Positions 9,056 to 20,214 of a stretch of 64,000 nt of DNA are shown here, in pieces (the first letter of the stretch is position 1; every line of letters begins with the position of its first letter). The notes under the pieces were generated by a model. The model had not been told where the DNA came from. It did no database searches and worked only from the letters and a program-made list of their open reading frames with translations. A program made the translations under genes and the position numbers. The DNA is from Nonomuraea glycinis (GTDB lineage: Bacteria > Actinomycetota > Actinomycetes > Streptosporangiales > Streptosporangiaceae), in contig NZ_BMNK01000003.1 in the NCBI RefSeq assembly GCF_014646515.1, forward strand, positions 310,001 through 374,000, given 5' to 3'.

Positions 9056-10327
9056 GTGAAGCTGCGCTACAACTACCGGTTGTATCCGGACGCGCCCCAG
9101 CAGGGGGCTTTGGCTCGGTTGTTCGGGTGCGTCCGGGCGGTGTGGAACGACGGGCTCGCCCGGCGTAAGGCCGCGTGGAAGAGCGACCGGAAGCGGATCG
9201 GCGGCACGGAGCTGCAGAAGCTGTGCATCACCGCCGCCAAGCGGACTCCTGAGCGGGACTGGCTCGGACAGGTGTCGCCGGTGCCGTTGCAGCAGTCGCT
9301 ACGGGACCTGGACGTGGCCTACACGAACTTCTTCGCCTCGGTGTCGGGCAAGCGCAAAGGCCCGAAGGTGGGCCTGCCGGTGTTCAAGTCCCGCCGTGAT
9401 CACCGCCAGTCGGCCCGGTTCACCCGCACCGCGTTCAGGCTCCGCACCGGCAGCCCCAGCGGTGGCATGCTGTATCTGGCGAAGATCGGTGAGATCGAGG
9501 TGCGGTGGTCGCGCGAGCTCCCCACCGCGCCGTCCAGCGTGACGGTCGTCAAGGACGCGGCGGGCCGTTATTTCGCATCCTTTGTCGTCGACGTGCCGGA
9601 CGACGGCAAGATCCTTCCTCGCTGTGATGCGGAGACGGGGGTCGATCTCGGCCTGACCCACTACGCGGTCACCTCCAACGGCGAGAAGATCGCCAACCCC
9701 AAATGGCTGCGCCGCAGGGAACGCACGCTAAAGAAGCTCCAGCGTGCCCTGGCACGTAAGAAGAAGGGCAGCGCCAACCGCACCAAAGCCCGCATCAAAG
9801 TCGCCCGTCAGCACGCGAAGGTCAGCGATGCCCGCCGGGACTTCCTGCACCAGACCAGCACCAAGATCGTCCGCGAGAACCAAGCGGTGGCGGTCGAGGG
9901 CCTGGCCGTGCGGGGGCTGGCGCGGGGCAGGCTGGCCAAGAGCGTCAACGACGCCTCCTGGGGCACCTTCCTGCGCCTGCTGGAAGGCAAAGCCGCCCGC
10001 TACGGCCGCACCTTCATCACCATCGACCGCTGGTATCCCTCCTCCCAGCTGTGCCCCTGCTGCGGCCACCGGATCGGGAAACCCGGCCTGGACGTCCGCG
10101 CCTGGGACTGCCTCTCCTGCGGCGAACACCACGACCGAGACATCGCCGCCGCACTCAACATCCTGGCCGAAGGTATCCGCCTGAACGACTTGAACGATGT
10201 GAGGTCGGTGCATGACGTGGCCGCCGGGCTGGCGGACACCCGAAACGACTGTGAAGGGCAGGTAAGACCAGGTAAGGCGATCCCGACCCTGGCCCCGCCC
10301 GAAACCTCCACCGCGCACGCGGCGTAG
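9056..10327 (+). CDS. tnpB: TnpB RNA-guided nuclease (IS605/IS1341 family)
   Basis: TnpB proteins are RNA-guided DNA nucleases, ancestors of Cas12, that favour retention of their element. This 423-residue copy keeps the split RuvC triad: D197 in GVDLGL, E281 in AVEGLAV and D362 in HHDRDIAAALN, plus the CPCC...CLSC zinc ribbon (C333/C336 and C352/C355). It therefore looks catalytically intact. The first 110 residues are the usual basic RNA-binding part, and a basic helical segment lies at 218-262. GTG 9056 is chosen because AGGGGG precedes it and the protein starts with the family-like KLRYNYRLYP. Residues after about 380 are poorly conserved and probably overlap the guide-RNA scaffold. Confidence 0.92.
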   Translation: MKLRYNYRLYPDAPQQGALARLFGCVRAVWNDGLARRKAAWKSDRKRIGGTELQKLCITAAKRTPERDWLGQVSPVPLQQSLRDLDVAYTNFFASVSGKRKGPKVGLPVFKSRRDHRQSARFTRTAFRLRTGSPSGGMLYLAKIGEIEVRWSRELPTAPSSVTVVKDAAGRYFASFVVDVPDDGKILPRCDAETGVDLGLTHYAVTSNGEKIANPKWLRRRERTLKKLQRALARKKKGSANRTKARIKVARQHAKVSDARRDFLHQTSTKIVRENQAVAVEGLAVRGLARGRLAKSVNDASWGTFLRLLEGKAARYGRTFITIDRWYPSSQLCPCCGHRIGKPGLDVRAWDCLSCGEHHDRDIAAALNILAEGIRLNDLNDVRSVHDVAAGLADTRNDCEGQVRPGKAIPTLAPPETSTAHAA

Positions 10328-10392
10328 AAGCAGCAGTAAACACCCCGCCGCGAGACGGGAGAACCCCGCCATCCATGGCGGGGAGAAGTCAA
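10190..10392 (+). ncRNA. Candidate omega (reRNA) guide RNA of TnpB
   Basis: In TnpB systems the 3' end of tnpB and the right end of the element encode the scaffold RNA, and the guide comes from the flanking DNA. Here the 3' end of the gene and the 65 bp after it contain GC-rich stems, ending with the 10364-10383 hairpin and AGAAGTCAA. The 5' boundary is a guess. The guide would start at about 10393 and copy the 3' end of nrtL. Inferred from family biology and position, not from a covariance match. Confidence 0.4.
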
Positions 10393-11045
10393 AACCGATC
10401 CGGCCCCACCAGCACATCCTGTACGGCCTGAGCCAGCCGCACCCTCGCCCCGTGCACCGCGCTGGGCTGCTCGTCCCCGATCGGCGCCGCCGGGGCGTGC
10501 TCGTGCGCGTCATGGTAGGCCAGCGCCAGTCGCACCAGGTAAGCCTCCCACCCCGGATCCCGGCTCGCCAGCCGCCCCGGCAGCTCCGCCAGCACCCTCA
10601 GCACGGCCCGGTCGTACGGATCGTCGAGCAGTTCGGGCCGGAAACCGCCCATCGGCACCCCGAGCTCCCGGGCCCACCGCCGCGCCGCCACCGCGCGGGC
10701 ATGCCCGTAGCGCACCACGAAACCGGGGTTGTCCCAGGTCCGGGGGAAGTCCGGCCAGCCGGGATCCGGCAGGCCGAGCGGCTCGACCTCGGCCAGCAGC
10801 GCTCCCGGCACCGCCACCACGATCCGCAGGAACCCGTTGGGCCGCACCGCCACCTCCGCGACGCCGGGCAGCGACCGGACCCGCCCGGCCAGCTCGGCGG
10901 GCGGGATCCGCCGCCGCAGCGCGGCAGCGGACACGAAGGCGGCCTCGGCTTCCCACGTCCCCTCCGGCACCGCCGGCTCCCCGAGCACCACAGCCAGCCG
11001 CCCAGGCGTCACAGGGCCGGACTCGCCGGGAACCCCGGACATCAC
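10389..11045 (-). CDS. nrtL: ArgS-related anticodon-binding-domain protein NrtL
   Basis: A 218-residue protein resembling the C-terminal DALR anticodon-binding domain of arginyl-tRNA synthetase without the catalytic core; such proteins lie next to lysA in many actinomycetes and their exact role is unclear. Supporting sequence: the ASRDPGWEAYLVRLALAYHDAHE stretch at about 165-185 and A-R-V-R-L-A-Q-A-V near the end. The protein starts at GTG 11045 or ATG 11042, 4-7 nt after the upstream glycosyltransferase stop, so the two are co-transcribed. The stop codon (10389-10391) lies inside the right end of the tnpB element: its last residues and stop have been altered by the insertion, and the C-terminus is probably slightly truncated. 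Confidence 0.8.
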   Translation of the reverse strand: MMSGVPGESGPVTPGRLAVVLGEPAVPEGTWEAEAAFVSAAALRRRIPPAELAGRVRSLPGVAEVAVRPNGFLRIVVAVPGALLAEVEPLGLPDPGWPDFPRTWDNPGFVVRYGHARAVAARRWARELGVPMGGFRPELLDDPYDRAVLRVLAELPGRLASRDPGWEAYLVRLALAYHDAHEHAPAAPIGDEQPSAVHGARVRLAQAVQDVLVGPDRF

Positions 11046-11049
11046 GGCG

Positions 11050-12894
11050 TCAGATGAGCGCGTGCGGCTCGGCGGAGCCGTACTCGACCAGGTGGGCGGC
11101 GCCGAGCAGCCAGCGGTCCTGCTCGCGGACCCGTACGTAGCCGAACCGGTCGGCGGAGAAGACCTTGATGCCGTCCTGGCGGCACTGGCGCATCATCACC
11201 TCGTCCCAGCCGTCGGTCAGGTCGGCGAAGCCCACCTCGCGCAGGGCGTTGCGGCGCGCGAGCAGCGTGGCCCCGGCGATCTCCGGCAGGTAGGCGTACT
11301 CGGCGTCCGGCTGCTTGAGCAGCGTGGCCTGCGGCTTGCGCAGGTGGGCGTAGAAGGCGGCCTTGCCGACGATGTCGGCGGTGCTGAAGAGGAAGGCGCG
11401 GCGCAGGTCGGCCAGGTAGTGGCCGCCGTAGACGTCGCGGGGGTCCATGACCGCGACCAGGTCGGCCTCGCACAGGTCGAGCCCGTGGCCGAGCATGGCG
11501 CCGACCGTCAGGTCGGGGCGCAGGCGGCGGAAGACCACCTCGGCGTCCGGCAGCATGTCGCGGGCGCGCTGCTCGGCCTCGGCGGGGCCGATGACGATGG
11601 CCTGCACCACCCCGCTCTGCCGGGCGAGCTGGGCCAGCGCGTGCTCCATGCGGGTGGCGTCGGGGATGACGAGCAGCACCGAGACGTCCAGCGTGGCGCG
11701 GGCGCCGGGCAGGCCGACCGCCTCCAGCATGGCGTCGATCCGGTCGCTCATCGTGCCGCCGCTGTAGGCCCGGCGCAGGGCCACGTGCGCCCGGCGGGTG
11801 TCGGGGTCGTCGCCGATCGGGGTGCCGCAGGCGGCGAGCTCGGTCAGCCGCCACTGCGGGGTGCCGGGCGGGCAGTCGACCGCGGCGGGCCAGCGGTAGG
11901 AGGTGAGCACGTCGGGGTAACTCAGGTGGCCGGGCAGCAGCTGGTCGAGGGTGAGCACCCGGTCGATGCGGCCGCCCGCCAGCGGCAGCGGGTTGTGCAC
12001 CCGTGGCTGGACGCCGAACTGCAGGCGTGGCCAGCCGACCGTCAGATCGGTGGTGAAGCGGTGCTCGAACAGCTCGGCCGCGGCGGCGTAGGTGGCGACG
12101 TCGCCCTGCGTGTGCCAGAACACGGTGCGGATGCCCCGCTCGGCGCACCAGGCCAGCAGTGCCTTGAGCCCCTCCCCGGGCTCGCCCCGCAGCTCCTCGG
12201 CCCAGGGCCCCTGGCTCACGGACTCCACCATGAGCAGGTGGGGCACCTCCTGGGGCAGCACCCTGGCGAAGTCGCGCGGGGTGAAGCCGGTGCTCTGCCG
12301 CCACTCGTAGCGCAGCAGCGCCTCGACGTGCGGCTCGGCGATCACCGCCGCCGTGATGTGCGGCCGGGTGTTGGGGCCCGTCGGGACGCGGAACGGCTTG
12401 AGCTTGAACGAGGCGCCGCCGAGCGTCCTGGTCGAGGTGGTGGCCTGGAAGGCGGCGCCGGGGCGCTCCTCCTTGGCCTGACCGCCGGCGACCGGCTTGC
12501 GCTTGGGGGCGACGGGGCGTTTGACCGGCCTGGTGGCGCCCTTGAGCCCCTTGGCCAGGCGCATCGGGTTGCTCTTGCCGCTCTTGATGGCGTCACCGAG
12601 GCGGTTCCAGCGGGCCACCTTGATCGAGGAGAGCTTCCAGTTGGCCACCTCCGCCTGGTAGCGCTGCTCGGCGAGCTCCTTGCGGAGTTTGTCCACCGCG
12701 GCGCGTTCGTCCTCCAGCCGTTCCTCGGCCTCACTCAGCTTCTCGGACAGCTCCTTGGCCTCTGTGGCCCGGCTCTCCGCCTCGGCCAGCCTGCTCTGGG
12801 CGGCGGCCAGCAGCCTGGCCAGCTCCGCGGCGTGCTCTGCCTCCGCGACAGCATCTCGCAACGCCCTGCGCGTGCTTTCCAGCTCGATGGACAC
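11050..12894 (-). CDS. Glycosyltransferase-like protein with N-terminal coiled coil
   Basis: A 614-residue protein. Residues 1-90 are an alanine/glutamate-rich coiled coil (AEAEHAAELARLLAAAQ, then EELEDERAAVDKL-like heptads), about 90-150 are a basic linker rich in K, R and P, and about 160-610 are a globular region. The globular part resembles GT-A glycosyltransferases of surface-glycan clusters: a VSVLLVIPDATRM strand (about 400) followed by VAVMDPRDVYGGHYLADLRR, where MDPRD could replace the usual DxD, and a late WDEVMMRQCRQDG segment. GTG 12894 has GGAGGT four nt upstream. It is co-oriented with nrtL (4-nt gap). Function is inferred from fold-like features only; an enzymatically inactive relative is possible. 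Confidence 0.72.
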   Translation of the reverse strand: MSIELESTRRALRDAVAEAEHAAELARLLAAAQSRLAEAESRATEAKELSEKLSEAEERLEDERAAVDKLRKELAEQRYQAEVANWKLSSIKVARWNRLGDAIKSGKSNPMRLAKGLKGATRPVKRPVAPKRKPVAGGQAKEERPGAAFQATTSTRTLGGASFKLKPFRVPTGPNTRPHITAAVIAEPHVEALLRYEWRQSTGFTPRDFARVLPQEVPHLLMVESVSQGPWAEELRGEPGEGLKALLAWCAERGIRTVFWHTQGDVATYAAAAELFEHRFTTDLTVGWPRLQFGVQPRVHNPLPLAGGRIDRVLTLDQLLPGHLSYPDVLTSYRWPAAVDCPPGTPQWRLTELAACGTPIGDDPDTRRAHVALRRAYSGGTMSDRIDAMLEAVGLPGARATLDVSVLLVIPDATRMEHALAQLARQSGVVQAIVIGPAEAEQRARDMLPDAEVVFRRLRPDLTVGAMLGHGLDLCEADLVAVMDPRDVYGGHYLADLRRAFLFSTADIVGKAAFYAHLRKPQATLLKQPDAEYAYLPEIAGATLLARRNALREVGFADLTDGWDEVMMRQCRQDGIKVFSADRFGYVRVREQDRWLLGAAHLVEYGSAEPHALI

Positions 12895-12964
12895 GTGGAC
12901 CTCCGTCTCTCAGCCCGGCAAAGGATACTCTTTTGCCGGAAGCGGCTCGAAGGGATGAGATCCG

Positions 12965-14614
12965 GTGCAGTTCAACGTGCGGCCCTACATCTGTGGCGCT
13001 CTGGGCCGGGTCGACGAGGCCCTGCTCGGCAAACTGTCCGCCGCCGGGCCCCGGGTCAGGCCCGCCCTCCAGACGGCCGAGGCGGCGCTCTACAGCTCCA
13101 CGCCGCTGCCGCCCTATCAGCGGGCCGGTGCGGCCTTCGCGTTCTCCTGGGGCGAGCGCAGGCCCGCTCTGGAGCGCGGCCAGCGCGTCGAGGACTGGAT
13201 GTCGGTCGCGGAGACGTACGAGACTCCCGGTCTGATCGGCGACGGCTCCCGGATCACGCTGCACGCGGGCGCGCTGGGGCTGGTCGACGTCTATTACGTA
13301 CGGGTCGGCGAGGCGGTCTACTTCTCCTCCCTGATCCAGCCGCTGATCTCGCTGGTCCCGATCGCGATCGACTGGTCGGCCTGGGCCTCGATCCTCCAGG
13401 TGACCTTCCCGCTGGGCGAGGCCACCCCCTACGCGGGCATCAGCCGGCTGCCGGGCTCCGGGGCGCTGGTGTGGGACCAGGGCAGGCTGGCCACCGAGCG
13501 CAGGCTGCCGCGCTGGCTGCGGCGCGAGCCCTACGAGGCGTGGACCAGCGCCGGCGAGATCGTCGAGCTGCTGCACGAGGTCTACAAGGACTACGACGGG
13601 CGCAAGCTGCTGGTGCCGATCAGCGGCGGCTACGACTCGCGGCTGCTGGGCAGCGTGGCCATGGCGCGCGGGTTCGACGTGGAGTCGTGGACGACGAGCC
13701 CCGACGACGGCAACGACACCGACATCGCCTTCGCCCGCGCCATCACCCGCGAGCTGGGCATCCCGCACCGGGTGATCATGCAGGACGCGGCGGACTACCC
13801 GCAGGACGCGCGGGAGGTGGCCCGCAGGCTCGAATACCTGACGCCGCACCACGCCTGGTACGCGCCGTTCGCCCAGCAGGTGCACCAGGCCGGCCGGGTG
13901 CTGGTCGACGGCCTGGCGGGCGGCCCGCTGCTGAAGAACTTCATGGTCAGCGGGGCCGCGCTGGAGGCGACCACACAGGCCGAGCGGTCGGCCGCGGTGC
14001 TGGGCTCGCTGAGTCTCGGGGCGCCGTCGCAGCCGATGCTGTCCAAGGCCGCCGCGCAGTGGATGGCGGAGACGGTGCAGGAGCAGTTCGCCGCCGCCAC
14101 CTCGATGCTGCACGGGCACCGGGCGGAGCTGCCGCTGTCGGTGCTGCACACGCGGACCGTGCGGGGCATCGCGCGCTCGGCGGTCAACCTGGTGGGGCCG
14201 GAGTCGTCGTTCGCCGCGCCGTTCATCCATCCGGACTTCTTCGACGCGGCGCTCTCGGTGGGCGTGGCCCGCAAGGACAAGGGCCGCTTCTACCGCGAGG
14301 TGCTGCACGCGGCCAACCCCCGGGTGGCGGCGCTGCCGTCGACGAACGTGATCAAGCAGCCGCTCCGGCGCGTCCCGCTGCGCTCCACGGCCGCTCCCGC
14401 GCGCGCCTACTCGCACGAGATGCTGAGCGTGGTCGCCACGCGGGTGCCCGGCCTGCTGTCGGACGAGCTGCACGAGGTGATCGCGGGCGGGCCCGACGCG
14501 CTGACCCGGTTCAGCGGCTGGAACGACCGGTTCTGGGTGCGGGGGCTGGTCCTTTTCGGCCTTTGGCTCAATGACCACGAATCCGACCTGGACGACCTGT
14601 CTGCCCCCTTCTAG
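12965..14614 (+). CDS. Asparagine-synthase-like (AsnB C-terminal domain) protein
   Basis: A 549-residue protein with an ATP-pyrophosphatase P-loop SGGYDSR (220-226) of the asparagine synthetase superfamily, which adenylates a carboxylate and forms an amide. The N-terminal 190 residues occupy the place of the glutaminase domain but no catalytic cysteine follows the initiator (M-Q-F-N-V), so ammonia from glutamine is unlikely to be its nitrogen source. Such proteins occur in exopolysaccharide and peptide-modifying loci. It diverges from the coiled-coil glycosyltransferase gene across only 70 bp, suggesting shared control. GTG start with GAAGGGATGAG nearby. Substrate unknown; sugar-carboxylate amidation in a glycan is one possibility. 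Confidence 0.75.
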   Translation: MQFNVRPYICGALGRVDEALLGKLSAAGPRVRPALQTAEAALYSSTPLPPYQRAGAAFAFSWGERRPALERGQRVEDWMSVAETYETPGLIGDGSRITLHAGALGLVDVYYVRVGEAVYFSSLIQPLISLVPIAIDWSAWASILQVTFPLGEATPYAGISRLPGSGALVWDQGRLATERRLPRWLRREPYEAWTSAGEIVELLHEVYKDYDGRKLLVPISGGYDSRLLGSVAMARGFDVESWTTSPDDGNDTDIAFARAITRELGIPHRVIMQDAADYPQDAREVARRLEYLTPHHAWYAPFAQQVHQAGRVLVDGLAGGPLLKNFMVSGAALEATTQAERSAAVLGSLSLGAPSQPMLSKAAAQWMAETVQEQFAAATSMLHGHRAELPLSVLHTRTVRGIARSAVNLVGPESSFAAPFIHPDFFDAALSVGVARKDKGRFYREVLHAANPRVAALPSTNVIKQPLRRVPLRSTAAPARAYSHEMLSVVATRVPGLLSDELHEVIAGGPDALTRFSGWNDRFWVRGLVLFGLWLNDHESDLDDLSAPF

Positions 14615-14874
14615 TTACAGGGAGAAGAACGGTCGGTAACATCACGATTACGCAGAGATCTCTTGGGTATTACAGCTCGCACAGCACAAGCGGGTTCCGG
14701 AAAGCCAACGGGCTGGTAGTGTTCGGCCCGTAAGCGCCGCACAAGCGGGCACCGGGTCACAAATCCGGTCCTGTCAAGGGCATGGGTTCGCAGGGATGAC
14801 GACCCCAAGCGGCGCGGTCACCAGATAACAACGCCGGGGAAACCGGTGACTTCGTCCTGCCCACATCTCCTTCT

Positions 14875-16582
<1,708 letters not shown>

Positions 16583-16596
<14 letters not shown>

Positions 16597-18852
16597 CCGG
16601 CACCTGGGCACGGGCCGCGCGACGGGCCGGGATGAGCGCCACGGCGAGGGCCGTGCCCACGGCGACCAGCACGGCGATCGACAGGGACAGACCAGAGGGT
16701 GGGCGGCCGATTCCGGCCCCCACCCCACTGGTGTGTCCCTGCAGGTCGATCAGCCAGGTCACCACCGACGCGCCGGCCGCCGCCCCTACGGCGACGCCCA
16801 GCACCACCAGCAGGCCGGTGCCGGTCACCAACGTGGCCATGACCTGCCGCGGCGTCAGCCCCATCGCCTTGAGCACGGCCAGGTCGAAGGCGTGGTCGCG
16901 GAGCCCGAGCGCACTGGCGGTGAGCAGGTTGGCCAGCCCGATCAGGGCGAGCACCGCGATCAGCGCCACGATGAGCACCCGGATGATGGCCAGCCGGTCG
17001 GCCGGGTTGACCACCGCCTGCACGTCCAGCCCTTCGCTCGACTGGGCGAGCAGCCTGGCCGCCACCTCTCCCCGGTCCGCGCCGGGCTTCAGCGCCAGCG
17101 CGTAGAACTCGGGCGGCACGGAGTCCTTCGGCGCCAGGCTGTCCAGCCCCACCGACAGCACCTCGCCGTCCAGGTCCGGCTCGATGGCCCGGCCCACGAT
17201 CCGTACGATCAGCGGCGAACCGCCCACGGTGAGCCGTACCCGGTCGCCGATCCGCACACCGAGCAGGTCGAGCAGCCCCTGACCGGCGACCGCCTCCCCC
17301 GGCTCGCCGTACATCCGGCCTTCGACCACCGGGAAGGGGTACGGGTCCGCCGAGCCGCCGATGGCCCGCACCCGCACCGAGCGGCCTTCACCGGCGGCCA
17401 GGGCGTTCACGTCGGCGGCCGGATAGACGGCCCGCACATCCTTGTCGGCCTTGACCAGCTGTTCGGCCGCGGCCGATTCGAGCTTGCCCGGTCCGACGTG
17501 CAGGGCGGCGTGCTGGCCCACCTGGTCGGGGTGGTTCGCGAAGTTGTCCAGCGTGGCCCACACGCCCAGCCCGATGGTAATCATCATCATCGGCACGGCG
17601 AGCCCGAACGCGGTCAGGAACGCGGGCACCCGTCTGGTGAAGGCGTCCCGGCTGCCCAGGACGAGCGCGGGCGGCAGGCGTACCAGCAGAGCGAGCTTGG
17701 CCAGGCGGGACAGGTGGCCGCGCAGGGGTTGCGCGGGGGCGGCCGGGATCGGCGGGGTGCGACCGCCGCGCCAGGCGGGCAGCCCGACGGCGGCGAGCAC
17801 CACCAGCGCGGTGCCCGCGACGATGGACAGGACCGGCATCGGCGCGACGGAGGTCGCGCCGAGCAGCGCCACCGCGAAGCCCCAGCCGGCCAGCGTGCCG
17901 AGCGCGAGGCCGAGCAGGCCGAGCGCGCCGTGCTCGACCACGAGCAAGAGGGCCACCTGCGCGGCGGTGAAGCCCATGGACTTGAGCGTGGCCAGGTCGC
18001 GGAGCTGGCCGAGCACCCGGCCGCCGGCCGCGTTGGCCAGCGCGAGCGCGGCGGCCACCAGCCCGACCACGCCGAACAGCGCCAGCAGCGTGCCGAGCAG
18101 CCGGTTGTCCAGCTCCATCGCGGCCCGGACCTCACGCCAGGTGTAGAGGCGCTGGACCTGGTCGTCCAGCGTGACGACGACCCGCTGGGAGACCACCTGG
18201 GCGGCCTCGGCGTCGGCCAGCCGCAGCCCGGTCACCCATTCGCTGCGGCCCAGCATCGGCTCGATCCGGTCGAGCGTCTGGGGCAGCACCCAGGCCAGGC
18301 CGGGCGCCCACGCCGGGTAGAAGCCCTGCTCGGCGGAGTCGGCGATGCCGCGTACGTAGAGCGGGTGGCGTTCGCCGCTGAGGGCGATGATGGCGAGCGG
18401 CTCGCCGATCCGCAGGCGCAGCGCGCGGGCGAAGGAGCGCTCCACCACCACGCCGTCGGCCTGCGCGGGGTCCAGCCAGCTGCCCTCGGCCACCACCGGG
18501 TGCGCCACCTGAGGGGGTGTGGCGGGCATCGCGCGCAGCGCCGCGGGCTGCTTCTTGCCGTCCCGCACGACCGTGACGGGCGCCGACCGGTAGGGGCCGG
18601 CCATCTGGGTGACCCCGTCGAGGCTCCGGGTGCCCGCCACCTGGGCGGAGTTGTCCTTGGTGTAGAACCAGACGTGCGCGCCGTCGGTCTGGGCGAACAG
18701 GCTGCGCCATGGGTTCGTGCCGTCTTCGAGCAGGGTGACGGCGGTGATCAGGGCGGCCACGATGCCGGCCACGGCGAGCACGGTCAGCGTCGCCTGGCCC
18801 CTTCTGGCTCGCAGGTCGGCCCGGATCCAGCGGCCGCCCGCGCGTGCTGTGC

Positions 18853-18856
<4 letters not shown>
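16583..18856 (-). CDS. ABC transporter permease, FtsX/MacB-like
   Basis: A 757-residue membrane protein with the layout of lipid or antimicrobial-peptide efflux/signalling permeases: an N-terminal transmembrane segment (about 20-45), a large extracytoplasmic domain, three transmembrane helices at about 250-400 in the first FtsX core, then a second extracytoplasmic region and a second FtsX core of three helices at the C-terminus ([24 protein letters not shown] is representative). The ATG at 18856 overlaps the ATPase stop as ATGA, fixing the start. It pairs with the ATPase at 18853-19584 under PadR control. Substrate unknown; mechanotransmission rather than transport is possible. Confidence 0.92.
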
Positions 18857-19580
<724 letters not shown>

Positions 19581-19584
<4 letters not shown>

Positions 19585-20087
19585 GCCAGGTCCTCCTGAC
19601 ACCGTTCGAGCCACTCGAGATCGGCTTGCAGGTGCAGCATGGCACCTTCGATCAGCAGTGTCGCCACCCGATCGTCCGGCTCGGTCTCGTCGAGCAGGGC
19701 GTTGAGGTCGCCCATGAGCGACAGGTAGTGGCGGCGCTGGCGGTTGATCAGCGCCATCCGGTCCGCGATGCCGGTGAGCGGGGCCAGGACCAGCTTCATG
19801 AAGAACTCGTCGCGGACCCGCGGACCCTCCGTAGGCTCATCCACCCATAGAGTGAGCACGTCGCGGCCTTTGGCGGTGAGGTAATAGACCTTCTTGTTGG
19901 GCCGGTTGGACTGCTCGACGTCCACGGCCCTGATGAGGCCGTCCTTCTCGAGCCGGCCCAGCGTCACATAGATCTGCCCGATGTTGGGCGATGGATAGGC
20001 GCTGCCGAAGGTCTGCTCGAGCGCCTGTTTGAGCTCATAGCCGTGGGCAGGCTCCTTCGCCAGAAGCGCAAGCAGGTGAAGCCGCAC
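19581..20087 (-). CDS. PadR family transcriptional regulator
   Basis: A 168-residue winged-helix repressor. The N-terminal PadR domain (HLLALLAKEPAHGYELKQAL; PSPNIGQIYVTLGRLEKDGLI, with the wing YYLTAKGRDVL) is followed by a helical C-terminal dimerisation domain typical of the Vinculin-type PadR branch. It is the first gene of the PadR-ATPase-permease operon, so auto-repression is likely and release by a hydrophobic ligand or drug can be inferred from the family. GTG start with GGAGGTGAG just upstream. Repeated sequence in the 127-bp divergent promoter region is a candidate operator. Confidence 0.93.
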
Positions 20088-20103
20088 ACCTCACCTCCCC
20101 GTG

Positions 20104-20186
20104 TGTTACGGATGCGTTACGTGGACACCCGTTGACCACCAGATTACTAGCTGCCTAACATGAATGCATCTACCTAACATGTATGT
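20104..20186. promoter_or_regulatory. Candidate operators in the PadR / sugar-importer divergent promoter
   Basis: Two direct repeats, CCTAACATGAATG (20154) and CCTAACATGTATG (20173), lie 19 bp apart, about two helical turns. A second direct repeat GTTACG (20105 and 20116) is closer to padR. The ACAT/ATGT-rich character fits PadR-type sites. They could control padR, the divergent receptor gene, or both. Confidence 0.45.
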
Positions 20187-20214
20187 AATAACCAAGAAAC
20201 CGGAGCTCAATCGG

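Larger units (their letters stand above)
8795..10392 (+). mobile_element. TnpB-only element, IS605/IS1341-like (left end approximate)
   Basis: An element carrying only tnpB, without a TnpA transposase, inserted between nrtL and lysA. The right end is well supported: a perfect CCCCGCC / GGCGGGG hairpin with a 6-nt loop (10364-10383) followed by AGAAGTCAA, the kind of sub-terminal hairpin and end typical of IS200/IS605 relatives, which have no terminal inverted repeats. The right boundary is placed at about 10392. The left boundary is only a guess based on the hairpin at 8798-8840. Mobility would need a TnpA supplied in trans. Confidence 0.6.

Noticed and set aside
10729..14574. 1281-codon plus-strand open frame running into the AsnB-like gene
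   Set aside because: Antisense to nrtL and the coiled-coil glycosyltransferase, then out of frame with the AsnB-like gene; the competing frames carry clear family motifs.
14615..14874. Riboswitch (c-di-AMP type) upstream of treS
   Set aside because: The expected conserved core of that class is not visible; only a short direct repeat and one inverted repeat are present.
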